Assembly (NCBI GenBank): GCA_017607445.1
Contig: JAEVHH010000002.1
Location: 558,001-622,000 of the forward strand
Direction of reading: 5' to 3'
Origin: Histoplasma ohiense
Taxonomy: Eukaryota > Ascomycota > Eurotiomycetes > Onygenales > Ajellomycetaceae
Length of the DNA stretch: 64,000 nucleotides
Position numbers and translations under genes: made by a program. Under the pieces are notes generated by a model that saw nothing but the letters and a program-made list of their open reading frames with translations, had not been told where the DNA came from and did not search any database. Positions 10,075 through 21,320 of this stretch are shown here, piece by piece (position 1 is the stretch's first letter; every line of letters starts with the position of its first letter).

Positions 10075-13048
10075 TTAGAACCCACCCATAATATACTCAT
10101 CAACATCCCTATGCAAATCCATCGGATCAATCTGATCAGCAGGCCACCCTCTTGCTGCATCAGAATCAGCGAACCGTCCGCCATCGCCATTGGCGAAACT
10201 ATCAAGTGCCGGGAAATTGTGAACATGCTGCTGCGACCCCAGGCTGTGGTCGAAATTGGCATGCTTGCTAATACCGTCAATCGACGTAGTGGATGGACTT
10301 TCAAAGAGTGTAAAATCACCATTCGGCTTGCCCATGCCAATATGGCTGTTGTGATTATGATAATTGTCATAACCATCGTGAAACCCTTCATCCATATCGA
10401 TATCCAAATCCAAATCCAAATCTCGTTCCCGCTCCTGGGAGTTGGGCGAATAGAGCATCAAATTACCCTGGCCGGCAGGAGAGAGGTTATGGTTGATGTT
10501 GGTCTTCTGTTGCGGCTCCGGGCATGTTGGAGATGGATTCCGCGAAAAGGAGCGCAATCCGTGCACCTCGACGGATTGCGCGGGCGTGAGTAACTGCATG
10601 TTCATGACTGTGTACTCATTGTCAAGGTTGTCGAAGTCGACGTTGAAATTTGGGGTTGGATGTGTGGGTTCGAAGGGCGATTCGTCCGTCAGGCTACCAG
10701 GTCCCATAGGCCCGGTTCCATCAGGCGTGGTCGCGCTGGAGGGCACGGAGGGAATGTGCATGTCCAGGCTTGGGACATATTCATTTGGATCACCAGCTTC
10801 CAAACTGGCCTGGAAGGCACTGAAGTCCAATTGTGGTGCAAAGGGGTTGTTGATATCGAAGTCATCAAAAAGGTTGTTGTTTGTGGTTGAATCCGGGAAC
10901 AGTTGGAAGTCATGATTGTGTGGATCCATCATGTCATCCAGTGGGTAACCGCCAGAAGGGCCGGTATACTGCAAGCTCTGATCGTAAGGCGAGACATTAG
11001 GCACATAAGGGGACGGGCCCGGATGGCTCTGAGGAGTTGGTAAATCCATAACTCCTGAATTGGGAGTTTGGATATTAGGGGTCCGAGGAGTGGGCTGGCC
11101 TGACGTTGATCCCGACACTCGGCTGCCGCTTTTGCCGTTGTTCTTGGATCGAATATACACCCACCCGTGTGCTTTTTCCATATGCTGCTTGCAATTGCTC
11201 TGGCGCTTGGACTGGTAGGTACAAGGAGCAAAGTGGCATTTGAACAAGGGCGGGGATTTGGAGTGCTTGTCATTCACATGACGGTCTCTCTCTTTCTCAG
11301 TTGGCCAGCCGATTTCGAAATATTTGCATGACTTCTCTGCACATTTCCATGGCCTCGAATGAGTTTTCTCATGTTTACTGTTATACATGTCAGTGAGAAG
11401 CTACAAGGAATGAAAGAACAAAAATAGCCCGACAAAAACGAGGGCAGGGGAACATACGTAAGATCGCAGGGTCTCTTGAACACTTTATCGCAGTCTTTGC
11501 ATTTCTGGTTAATATCAAGAGGGGGAGCATTTTTCTTTCGTCGAGCCATCGAACGAGCAACGCCGTCATCGCATGATTCCATGCTCAGGGAGCGTTTCAT
11601 GATTGGGACAGCAGGCGATGGCTTTTCATCGTACGGGTTTCCAGTACGAAGGGAGATAGCTTGCTTATCCTTCTTTCGTCGGACTAATTCAGCGGGGCGT
11701 CCGGTTGCACCCAAGCCGCCTTCAAGGGTGACTTCCTCATCACTGAGAAGCGAATTCCGTGAGCCTATGTAAACAGTAGAAGTGGTATGACATAGAGAGT
11801 ACACATACGATGAATATTCCATGTTATTCTCTGCTATTCTCGAGCGGGGGCGAGGGCCCTGCCTTTCTCGAGTAGCACCGACCAGAGCAGCGTACTGTCG
11901 CATCTGTTCGACGAGATCAAGGAAATAGCCGTTGGTATACGGACGATCGGATGGCCGTCGTTGATCGCGGTCATTCAAGTACCCAACCGTAGTATGAAGG
12001 CACTGGATGGTAAATTCACAGAATCCGAGGTAGACTGCTTTGGATTGGGTGTACCGCTTTAAATGACGATTGATGGTATGAGCAACGTCCGGTACATTAT
12101 CAGGGTTGCGAATCTGACTCACCGGAGCTAGGAAAAGAATAGTCTTTTCAAGATCTCGAAGACAGGCGATCTCTTTGCTCTCAATCCGCTGGGGTACGCT
12201 ACGGATTAAAGGATGGAATGGGGAGAGACGTTTTTCACGAAGAATAGGAACGAGAATAAAGCGATCGATGTGCTTGCGAGCAGCAACGCCAAAGCTGGGG
12301 ATTTGAGCTAAGGCAGTGGTAGATGAAATAGATCTAGTAATGGCAGATTGGGTTGAGACAATTTTACCCTCCTCTTGAAAGGAATGAGTAGCTTTGCGAA
12401 CTATAGTCCAGGGAGGGTTAGAAAAAGTGGCTTGGACATTATTGATGCGGGTCAAACAGCGCACATACCTTGTTCGCGTGTATCGACAGAGGAAGACATG
12501 CTAGCACCGCTGATGGACGAACCGATACCACTGTCACAGGAAAGACGACGGCGCCGATCCTGATCGCGGACAGGTTTGAAAGCTTTATCTTTCTGTATTG
12601 AGTCTAGGTCATTCATAGGGTCAGTGTTAGTCATTCGGGCCTCCGGGATTCCACGCGGAACAGGCGAGTCGTTATCACAGAAAGTGTTGTCCAAACGAGG
12701 AGCAGAAAGGTCGCTTCCGAGACCATAAGGGCTACGCTCGAACTTGTCTAAGAACACGGCCCTTCGTCCTTCACCGGCCGCAATGACATCCTCCAGAGCC
12801 TTGGGACAGGTAGGAGAGCGTCGAAGCAGCGAGTGGATGTTGAAGATTGGATCAGAGTCCTCAGACGGCGGGGTCGTTGGAGAGTGGAAGGTGGCACCTT
12901 TCTTCAACTTCATGCTATGGGGTGTTGAGCGACATGTTGAGTCGGATGACGACTGATCTGAAGTAGAGGACGAAGAAGTAATCGAAAGATGGGGGAGGTT
13001 CTTATGCTGAAGAGGTCGACGGCGTGAATGAACCTGGGTTGCGGACAT
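10075..13048 (-). CDS. C2H2 zinc-finger transcription factor, three fingers
   Basis: Four exons (12469-13048, 11809-12400, 11458-11742, 10075-11377) give 919 residues with matching phases. Intron 2 (11743-11808) is supported because splicing gives the smooth join EYSSDEEVTLEGG, although the unspliced frame stays open. Three zinc fingers lie at about 470-555: CKDCDKVFKRPCDLTKHEKTH (split by intron 3), then one built on CAEKSCKYFEIGWPTEKERDRH, then CHFAPCTYQSKRQSNCKQH followed by MEKAHGWVYIRSKNNGK. The N-terminal half has Ser-rich disordered stretches and a helical segment rich in Arg and Leu. The C-terminal 330 residues are rich in Pro, Asn, Asp and Ser with acidic patches, likely an activation region. 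It should bind DNA in the nucleus. Target genes cannot be told. I recognise the finger set as a conserved filamentous-fungal type but cannot give a safe gene name. Confidence 0.87.
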
Positions 13049-14068
13049 ACTTGCGACGAGGTGGGAGGGGGGGAGGGGAGTCCCTGGCCTTTTGTAGGAG
13101 AAAAGAGCGAGTTAGTACAAGAGCCACAACACAACCACCTCTCTTTTCTCTCGACCCTTCCCCACCTTTTCATCAAGGGGAGGACATAGATTGGTATGAC
13201 TCACCTGGAAAGCAAAAGTGAATTAAGGCCACTATTCAGAATCAGGAACCGGGATCTGCGGGACGAAGGGTCTGGAGGGAGTCACCACCACGACATCTTA
13301 GCGGGCTTGTTCACAGTGCAGCAACTGATATATAAAACACGCCAGGTGGCCAATTCAATTGACTTCCACTATACTGACCCTCAATTCAGAATGGACACCC
13401 AGATGATTGGCAGTATATGGGTAGAATACAAGAAAACTAGGTTCAATGTCTCTCAGATCACACCGATAATCCCCTGGACAGACCATCCACTGGAGAAATA
13501 TCCAAAGGATGAAACGAATCCAGATTGATTGAGAAGAGCTGTATGAAGACAGAGCCAAATAAAAACAAAAAGGATGCTCGAAAACGTCTCTTGAGTCAAA
13601 AAGCAGAAAACGGTACGAGAATGGAAGCCAAAAAACAAACAAGCGCTGGATGACGAAACGAGCCGGAGACGCCTGGCGAGTGACTCGCGGGCTGTTGAGG
13701 GTACAAATGGATGACTGAGGATCGCAGCACAGAGACTGGAATGAAGACGAAGAGCGGGAGATGGAGATGAAGGAGGTTAAGAAAGTGCACGGGGGAGAGC
13801 CGGACAGAGGGTCTGGCAAAGGGATGCGGCCATCGCCAACACGAGCCCTCTGAGCAGCCGCGTACCAAGGCGAAGCATCGTGTCTGCCTGATAGGCGAGC
13901 CAGGGCCCCCGCTGATTGGCTGAGTGCTGCGGCCGAAAGGTTCCAGGGTTGATACTGGACCCACGGGGTCGGCGCTAGACTGCTTCGGGGGTCGGAGTTA
14001 GGTGAGGGAGCTCCGATGCTCTTTTGTCAGCGGGAGTGTATTGTACTGTACAGTGCACAGCTGCGGTT

Positions 14069-14095
14069 GAGAAGAGTGAGAAGAGTGAGAAGAGT
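14069..14095. repeat. tandem repeat, 9-bp unit x3
   Basis: Three perfect copies of GAGAAGAGT about 1 kb upstream of the C2H2 factor start. Confidence 0.95.
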
Positions 14096-16040
14096 CAACG
14101 AGTCTCTTGTTTATTGCGCACTTGTCCGCTTGGATGATGGACGATAAGAATTATGAATCTGCCTACGTGTCTACAGACTACGCCAATGAAGCTAAATCAG
14201 AGAACCAGAGTATCAAACATCAAAAGATCCCGCAAATTAGGTAGCAGAATTCCCAAGGATGTAATCTGTACGGAGTACGGAGCACAGTTCAGTCGAGTCC
14301 GTCCTCAGTAACTTACCGTTTCGTCGAGCCCTCGCTCAGGTCCCACAGCCACAGCTGCTTGCTCCAAAGAGGAAAGTCACAAAAAAATACAACGATACCC
14401 AAATACCGCCTGCATACGATCCATACCCCCCCCGGCCCACTCATTTTCAACCGCTGTTTTGGGCCTCAATTTGGTGCGTTCTCCTCACCCGCCCGCATGG
14501 AAATCTCGGTGACGCAAACGGTTTGCCGCTAGTTGTTTCCATACAATACCGCAGATGACCAGCCCCAGAACCCCCCAGAAATACCCCCCCCCACGTTGGT
14601 TCGAGGGGCCCTCCAGCTTTTCTGGTGCTCTTGGCCTGGATCAGCCTAGTGTGCTCGATTATTGTCTGTTGGCTTCCCGAAGTGGAAGCTTGTCAAATCA
14701 GCTGGAGATTTGACCGTGCTCCTTGGCATCCGGAAGATGCGTAATCGAGCCTTCGTCATCCCGCTATGAGGGAGGACTGGAAGATGTCCCGTGCATCGTT
14801 TCTTACGTTACTATGCCAGTAAACCAAGAAGAATAATAAACCAACATGCAGGAGCAGTTCGGCGGGTAAGGCAGTCAACGGAGAACGGCCCTCGTGGGAA
14901 GAAGCAGGTGTCTCTCTGAGTCCCAGAGCCTCAGGCTGCGATTTCAATTAAAGTTTTGCGGCTCAAAATGCCAAGGGGCCGACAAGTTACTGTGACTGTT
15001 TATCGCCACCAAAGGTGAAACGACAAAATACCCCCCCACTCTTCTGCACTCGACAAGTGAACATTTCATTCAATTCTTGCGCTCCGATTCTTTCTCGTTC
15101 TGACCCGTCAAGATACAGGGGTGAATCCTAAAAGCGCATCCGAACACAATTGAGTTCCTTGCGCACATGATCGGGCCGAGAAAACGGTTTGGCCTCAAAG
15201 CAATACGTTGCAACTATTATGTCCCCAGCAACATCAGCGTGAACATCCAACCTTAGGCCCAAAACGAAAAGCCAGTCACGAGTGGGGGACGTGATCGGCG
15301 ACGTTGTCATGGATGCAAAAACTCCTGCAGCGGATGTTTCATCAAGCAATCCATCAACAGCAGCAGTAGCACGAACAAAAGCAAAGCAAGAAGGGAGGAA
15401 TGTAAACCTGCACTTCCGCACTTCTATTGGCCAAAGCAGCCTGCAACATCGAACATGGCCTGCCGAAAATTTTCGTCAAGCTGGTTCAAATAAGAATGGA
15501 TGGATGAATGAAGAGTAACAGGTATGATAGGGAATCAAGCGAAAATCCCCCTTGCGCACGAATTAAGAGGTCCAAAGCCATTATGGTTACATCTGTCTGC
15601 AATTGACCTCGTTGCCCGCGGAAATCCCTGTTTTGGCAGACTGCTGCATTGATCGGTTGAGTCTTTTTTTTTTTTTTTTTTGGGGAGCGCCCCAGAGTCT
15701 GTTCATCTTTCACAGCCGGGGGAAGATAACATCATAAAAACAATAAATCTTGGAACCTTGCCGGGTGAACGGGCCACCGCGCAATATTCTTATCAGGCTG
15801 CTGAATGAGCTCCCCTCTATCATGATTATTTTCAGATCCACAGGGACGAACGAAGCGCACACCCTGGATATCGCTGTTCGGAAGATTTTGGAACAAGTTA
15901 CCCTGAAAATCGCCAGGGGCAATGGGTCACCCACGCGCATCGGCTTTACCGCATTACTCCATGCAGATGGAACAGGAACAAAACCAAGAAACAGAATCAT
16001 GACTGGCCAACGAGAATCGAAAGAACGGCTCGGATGGATT

Positions 16041-16073
16041 GTTGTTGTTGTTGTTGTTGTCATCAACAACAAC
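16041..16073. repeat. (GTT)n run facing (AAC)n: hairpin-forming microsatellite
   Basis: Seven GTT-type triplets (16041-16060) are followed after a few bases by CAACAACAAC (16064-16073). The two arms can pair to form a hairpin with a very short loop. Confidence 0.85.
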
Positions 16074-17650
16074 TCCTCCCTGCAGCAGTTCTGCAGATAA
16101 GACTTTTTCAGCCGCATCCCATTCCCAGAACCCACGACTCGCTGACACGCACCAGGAACAAAAACAATAGCAGGGTTTGCAATGATTATTGGAGGATGGG
16201 GAAAATGCATCCACCGGCCAGATATGCAGCTCCTTCCCCTCCACACTTACCTCGCGACCAACAAAACAGCAAATCGAGCGTCTCACGGAGGTGATGTTGG
16301 ACATAAATAACGCGGTGAACAAGCAATCGAACCAGTTTCTCCTCGATTTCAACCAGTATACAGAGTCGAGAGCTAGATATTGGGCGACGAGATCGAAACC
16401 CAATGAAATGGAGCACTGTTGCAGCCCAATCCCGGGCTGTTACCCATACATACCGGCCGTGAGGAAATATCATTGACCCAACCCGTTTGACATCCCCGCT
16501 CTCAACACGAATGTTGCCATGAGCTAACAACAGAGTCTGTGTAAAAAAGAACAAGAAATAAGCAAGGAGTTAACAATGGCTGCCCAGATGATTTATTTGA
16601 CAGATGTTCCAGAAATTCAAGTAGATACAACATGGGAAGATGATTTCTAGAAACTGGCAATGATACAAACATCCATCGACGGATAGAGGAGGAGGAACAC
16701 TGTATACCGAACACTGTCTGAGGCAATGTGTAGCCGTGGAATCTCCTCCACGGATTGCTGAACGTGCATGCACACTTTGTATTCCCAGCTGGGCCGATAC
16801 GCTGGTTGTTTGAGTGTCTGATTGATGAACTGGTTCAACCCCGCTGGCAGATAGATGTGTGGGGTTTATAACATTAACATCATGTTTAGGTCACTGCCCA
16901 TACCTCATAACTGTAAGCAATGTAATGGAATGGATGAAAGGGATGAAGTTGAGTTGGGTGTTTAAAACTAGTACAGGAATTTCGTCCAAGGTTGCGCGCA
17001 TGGATCGTTCAGACAAGTATGGTATCCCGTGCATCGAGAAACCCCATCAAGGCCCGTATCTCCAGGCAGCAACGCGGTATTGATTCAAACACACTATCTG
17101 CATTTCCATGCTCTAACCTCACGCTAGCTGTCCCGACTGAGGCAATGCTTCGTCTATCAATGACCTAACTCTGTAATCTATATCCATTGTGGCCGCCAGT
17201 AATATGGAGTATTCAGTTGAGCGAGATATCGAGAATTTCTTCGAGAAGACGTCGGCAACTCGCACAGCCTGCGATGACTATGCGAAGCAGCATGTTGGAG
17301 GCGATGTCATTCCAGTGGTCGTGCAAGGTCTTGACATCTGACGAATCCAGCATTGCGGTTCCCTGGATGAAAACTTCAATGAACTTCTATATAGAGCTAA
17401 CCGGCACCCAAGGACTTGAAGGTCTATGAGGCGAGGTTATTCTGAACAATACTGTTGGTGAGATCATCAGGGAAACGTGGCCCAATGTTTGATAGATCCG
17501 AAAGAGGTCCGTCTTGCAGCTCATATGCACACGGCCCGTCCATAGTGAGAGCAAAGATATGTCCATATATATAGTAGAGACGGAATATTGGCAGTGAATG
17601 CATAGGATAAAAAGTGCTGCAAATTCTCCGATTGTTGAAAAGATCAGAGC

Positions 17651-17672
17651 CTAAGCGAACTAGTTCGCTTAG
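17651..17672. repeat. 22-bp perfect palindrome
   Basis: The half-site CTAAGCGAACT is followed directly by its exact reverse complement, with no spacer. It sits 330 bp upstream of the S9 peptidase ATG and could be a dimeric regulator site or a cruciform seed. No function is shown. Confidence 0.95.
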
Positions 17673-18001
17673 ATTTAACTACAGATAAAGGCTAAAATCT
17701 TATAAATACCTTCAGATGTGCGACCCCACATTATGGATTGGTTCTTTTACAAATGCATTGTGCGGTTGAACTATGGGATCTAACCTCAACTGGGGCATCT
17801 GTCCTTAATCAATGCATATTATTGACCTAACAGGGACCTGAATTTTTACAGTCCTAGATCATACTCAGGCAAGAAAACAGAGCAAAACTTCCAACTTCAA
17901 ATTTATGCATCAAGCTTGCTTGTTGCTGCGTATTTGCCGTTTAGCTGCACCATTGTTACTATATTAGGGTTTCAGATAACTAGTTAGTTACATTGAGAAT
18001 C

Positions 18002-20017
18002 ATGGACACGGTGGACAATCATCTGGACCCCCTGCCTAAAAAGGTGGGAAGCAGCTTAACAGACAGGAATATCACCCAGAGCGCCCTGTTCCAGAAAACA
18101 GAGGCCTACTTCAATAACCTCATTGAGCCGGGCTTTGGGAAAATCACCTTGGCATCAGACCCGGTCTCATCACCGGATGGGAAGCTAATCGCCTTTGTCG
18201 GCAAAACATGGCGCAAACTGGAAGGTCAGCCCGAGTCCCGCATTTGCTTGATCGAGGCGACTATCGGGGCTGTGTTGCGCATAGTCGGCGAGGACTCACA
18301 GTCCGCACCTTACCAAGATATACAACCCCAATTCTCCCGCGATGGGACACAAATTTCCTTCCTGTCTAACCGGGGGAAAAAGGATGGATATCGATGTTAT
18401 TTGCTTCGCGGACAAAATTTTGGAGAGCTGGCTGAGGTATCCGATATTGAAACCGTCTCTGTCGAGTTTGCAAGATGGCATTCAGACAGTGCAAAGTTGC
18501 TCCTTGGGATCGCTGGGCCCAGAGGGAGTGACGAAGATATCCCTTCCTGGGCACCAGAGATTCAGGCAGACAGCTGTGATGGAACTTTGCGTTCGCTGGT
18601 GGTATATGACAGTGTGAAAGAACAGAAGCTTCATGCCATCCGGTTTCCCCAAGCTAGCGTGTGGGAAGCTGGATGGTGCGGACCGAACCATGCTGTTGCT
18701 GTTGTGTCAGATGGGTTTAGTGAATCAGCGTGGTATTCCTGCCGTGTCTCTGTGCTCGACTTTTTTCGAGGGACTGAACGTATTATATATATTCCGCCGT
18801 CACCATGCCAAGTGGGAGGCGTCGTTTCGTCAAAGTCTGGAAAATACGCTGCTTTTACCCAGGCTTTAAGCAATACCCGAGGAAAGGTTGTAGGAATTGT
18901 GATGATTGTGGATGTTGACAGTTCCGAAGCATGGCAATTGGACGTGGGGGGTGTGGATGTCACCGATGTGACTTGGCTGGACGAATCTAGACTTTTCTAC
19001 ACCGGATTGAAAGGCCTTAATACAGTCGTTGGGGAAGTCGACGTGGTTACAAAATCAACTACTGAGCTGTGGACGTCAGAATCAGCAAGCTACGGCGCGG
19101 CGCCTATAGCTAGCGACAGTTTTGCCATCATTACAGGAAGCTGGATGCAATACCCGCAAATTTCTCGGGTAGACAATCGAACGGAAACAGTAATCCACTC
19201 TTTTGTGGATTTAGGAAAGATCTGGCTCAAATCTCACTTCGGCGAAGGCAGACCATTGACTTGGCGAGCCCCAGATGGGGTAGAAATCCAAGGGTTTCTC
19301 CGCCTCCCGACGTTAGGTAGAGCCCCCTATCCACTAATCATGCATTGTCACGGCGGACCTATCTCCTGTTTCAAGAATGAATGGCCGGACATTGATATTA
19401 GCGCTTTCCTCACAGCAAATGGGTATGCCGTATTCTGCCCAAATCCCCGTGGTTCGACAGCGCGTGGGCAAGATTTCGTCCGCCAGATATACGGCAACAT
19501 GGGCGGAGTGGACTGCCAAGACCTGTTGAGCGGGATCGAGCATCTAATCGGGACCGGGTTGGCAGCCAGGTCGCGGATTGGCGTAACAGGCGGGAGTTAC
19601 GGGGGGTTCATGACGAACTGGATAGTGACACAAACAGGTTTGTTCGCAGCAGGAGTCGCTGTCGCACCTATTTCAGATTGGGTGTCCCTACATGGCACTT
19701 CAAACATTCCGAGATGTGACCGTATATTGCTCGACGCTGATCCGTACTGCGTGGGCGGGGAGTATCAAAAGAGGAGCCCGCTGATGTTTGCGGGGAGGTA
19801 CCGGACGCCTGTGCTACAAATTGCAGGAAAAGATGATCCTTGCACTCCGCCCACACAAGCTATGATGTATCACCGGGCATTGGTGGAAAAGGGGGTGGAG
19901 TCAGCCTGCGCACTGTATCCTACTGAAGGCCATCGCATCCGCAAGTTCCCGGCATACATTGATTATTGTGCGAGATTGCTGGGTTGGTTTGAGCAGCATA
20001 TGCCTCTGAAAATGTAA
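18002..20017 (+). CDS. S9-family serine peptidase (acylaminoacyl-peptidase / DPP-like, cytosolic)
   Basis: A single-exon gene of 671 residues. The open frame extends to a TTG three codons upstream, but the first ATG is at 18002. Prolyl-oligopeptidase (S9) enzymes cleave short peptides or remove N-terminal residues. Residues about 50-390 form a beta-propeller with TolB/WD-like strands (SPDGKLIAFVG, FSRDGTQISFLSNRGKKDG). The C-terminal part is the alpha/beta hydrolase: HGGP oxyanion region, nucleophile Ser532 in GVTGGSYGGFMTNW, acid Asp611 or Asp612 in AGKDDPCTPP, and His644 in EGHRI. The triad is complete. There is no signal peptide or membrane segment, so it is probably cytosolic. It resembles S9C-type enzymes, which are also common in bacteria. 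Lack of introns sets it apart from its neighbours and hints at transfer or retroposition, though many fungal genes have none. Confidence 0.88.
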   Translation: MDTVDNHLDPLPKKVGSSLTDRNITQSALFQKTEAYFNNLIEPGFGKITLASDPVSSPDGKLIAFVGKTWRKLEGQPESRICLIEATIGAVLRIVGEDSQSAPYQDIQPQFSRDGTQISFLSNRGKKDGYRCYLLRGQNFGELAEVSDIETVSVEFARWHSDSAKLLLGIAGPRGSDEDIPSWAPEIQADSCDGTLRSLVVYDSVKEQKLHAIRFPQASVWEAGWCGPNHAVAVVSDGFSESAWYSCRVSVLDFFRGTERIIYIPPSPCQVGGVVSSKSGKYAAFTQALSNTRGKVVGIVMIVDVDSSEAWQLDVGGVDVTDVTWLDESRLFYTGLKGLNTVVGEVDVVTKSTTELWTSESASYGAAPIASDSFAIITGSWMQYPQISRVDNRTETVIHSFVDLGKIWLKSHFGEGRPLTWRAPDGVEIQGFLRLPTLGRAPYPLIMHCHGGPISCFKNEWPDIDISAFLTANGYAVFCPNPRGSTARGQDFVRQIYGNMGGVDCQDLLSGIEHLIGTGLAARSRIGVTGGSYGGFMTNWIVTQTGLFAAGVAVAPISDWVSLHGTSNIPRCDRILLDADPYCVGGEYQKRSPLMFAGRYRTPVLQIAGKDDPCTPPTQAMMYHRALVEKGVESACALYPTEGHRIRKFPAYIDYCARLLGWFEQHMPLKM

Positions 20018-21320
20018 CCATCAGATAGCTGTTACGATGACGTGTGTGGTTGATCCTGTTATATGAAGACCAAAAATAGTAACTGTAACAACTATGAGAA
20101 ACTCAGGTCAAATTATAAATGTCAAGCAATTTGCAAAACCTGAACATCTTTGTCACTTTTCGCAAGATCCAAATCGGAGAGAATGAATGATATTCGGATT
20201 GATATTCATATCCAAAAACCGAACTTTAATCTCGATTATGACCATTCAATTCTTATAAATTCTGCTGTCTTTTCGTGTCAATAATCAGAAATCATTATTA
20301 GAATACAATTCAACTTGATATTCAGTAATTTTGTGGCAATATTTTGGAAAATCATCCATTTCCGACAGTTATGAGCCCGGTAAGCTCGCTCGTGAGAACT
20401 GGGAGACAGTCGGTTGAGTGATAGCAACGGCCTTAACACGCATCAACCGTCGTACTTTCAGTGCTACTATGGCGATAGTTCTGGTTCTGCGCTATATTGG
20501 ATAGCTAGATTCTTCATATCTCGTAGTTGGGCGATAACGCGGTCGATTTCTGTAGAATGGCCTGCAGAAGGGTTGGACATGGAGGTAGCTAGCCAACGAC
20601 GTAGGCAATATCTGGACGGGTCATTACCGCTGCGTAGATACAGGATCCGATCCTACGCTGATAACAATGAATATCTTCTGGTGAGGCAGTGCCCTGATAT
20701 GACCCTAACTGGGCACCGGATAGTGGCGTCGTTGCCCTGTGAGGATGAGCAAGATTGTAGGTATCAACGAACTAATAGAGTCATAACTTCTTTGGCTCTC
20801 TATCCCTGATTGTTTAATCTCATCTTCAATCAAGGTTCAGTCATCTAACCACTTATCTAGGACTCTTTTTGGTCGTATCTCAAATATAGCCGTATAACCC
20901 TCTTAATACAAAGGAAAAAATTGGGCAAAGAAAAAAAAGTAGGTAACATACCCAGGTAGAAGAAGGAACAAGAGGCCAGAGTAGGCATGCTGGGATAGTT
21001 TATCAATTTTGAGAGTTATTATCTGATTTTTTCATGTCCATTATTTCCACAGACCGGCAATGCTGGTCGATTTGAGGATTAATCGCGGGTTCTATTTCGG
21101 TCGTGCTAAACCTCGGCATCCGGAGCAAGAGATTCGCTTTTTCGATCACCATCACGTTCGCTAACACAATTCTGTCGTTCGGAAACACCAACGCTCTGCG
21201 TCTCTTTCTTATGCTGGGCCTAACTGTGTTGGTCGCACAAACTATGATCATCTGCGTTCGCCTTTTTGAATTACGGGTATCCTTTTCAACATATGTGAGG
21301 GAGACGATAATAGCGATGCT
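20018..21320. other. intergenic between S9 peptidase and PEX6
   Basis: The first 350 bp are AT-rich with short direct and inverted pieces around GATATTC. An open frame at 20414-20809 begins with TTG, has no ATG for 55 codons and no recognisable family, so I do not call it. The last 300 bp should hold the PEX6 promoter. Confidence 0.5.

Larger units (their letters stand above)
13049..18001. other. long non-coding tract between divergent genes (C2H2 factor and S9 peptidase)
   Basis: Nearly 5 kb lies upstream of both the minus-strand C2H2 factor and the plus-strand peptidase. It may carry long 5' leaders and regulatory DNA of the transcription factor, which is common for fungal developmental regulators. 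Visible structure: a 9-bp repeat at 14069-14095, a poly-T run of about 20 near 15663-15682, a (GTT)n/(AAC)n inverted pair at 16041-16073, and a 22-bp palindrome at 17651-17672. Open frames here mostly begin at non-ATG codons or lack family resemblance, and I reject them. Confidence 0.5.

Noticed and set aside
15128..15518. Overlapping frames on both strands near 15.1-15.5 kb
   Set aside because: Neither resembles a family, and the plus-strand one starts at GTG; they are likely chance frames.
16189..16476. 95-codon plus-strand frame with a helical segment (QQIERLTEVMLDINN)
   Set aside because: Starts at TTG, with no upstream exon found and no homologue recalled; insufficient evidence.
20414..20809. 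131-codon plus-strand frame
   Set aside because: Starts at TTG, has no ATG for about 55 codons, and no recognisable domain or splice partner.
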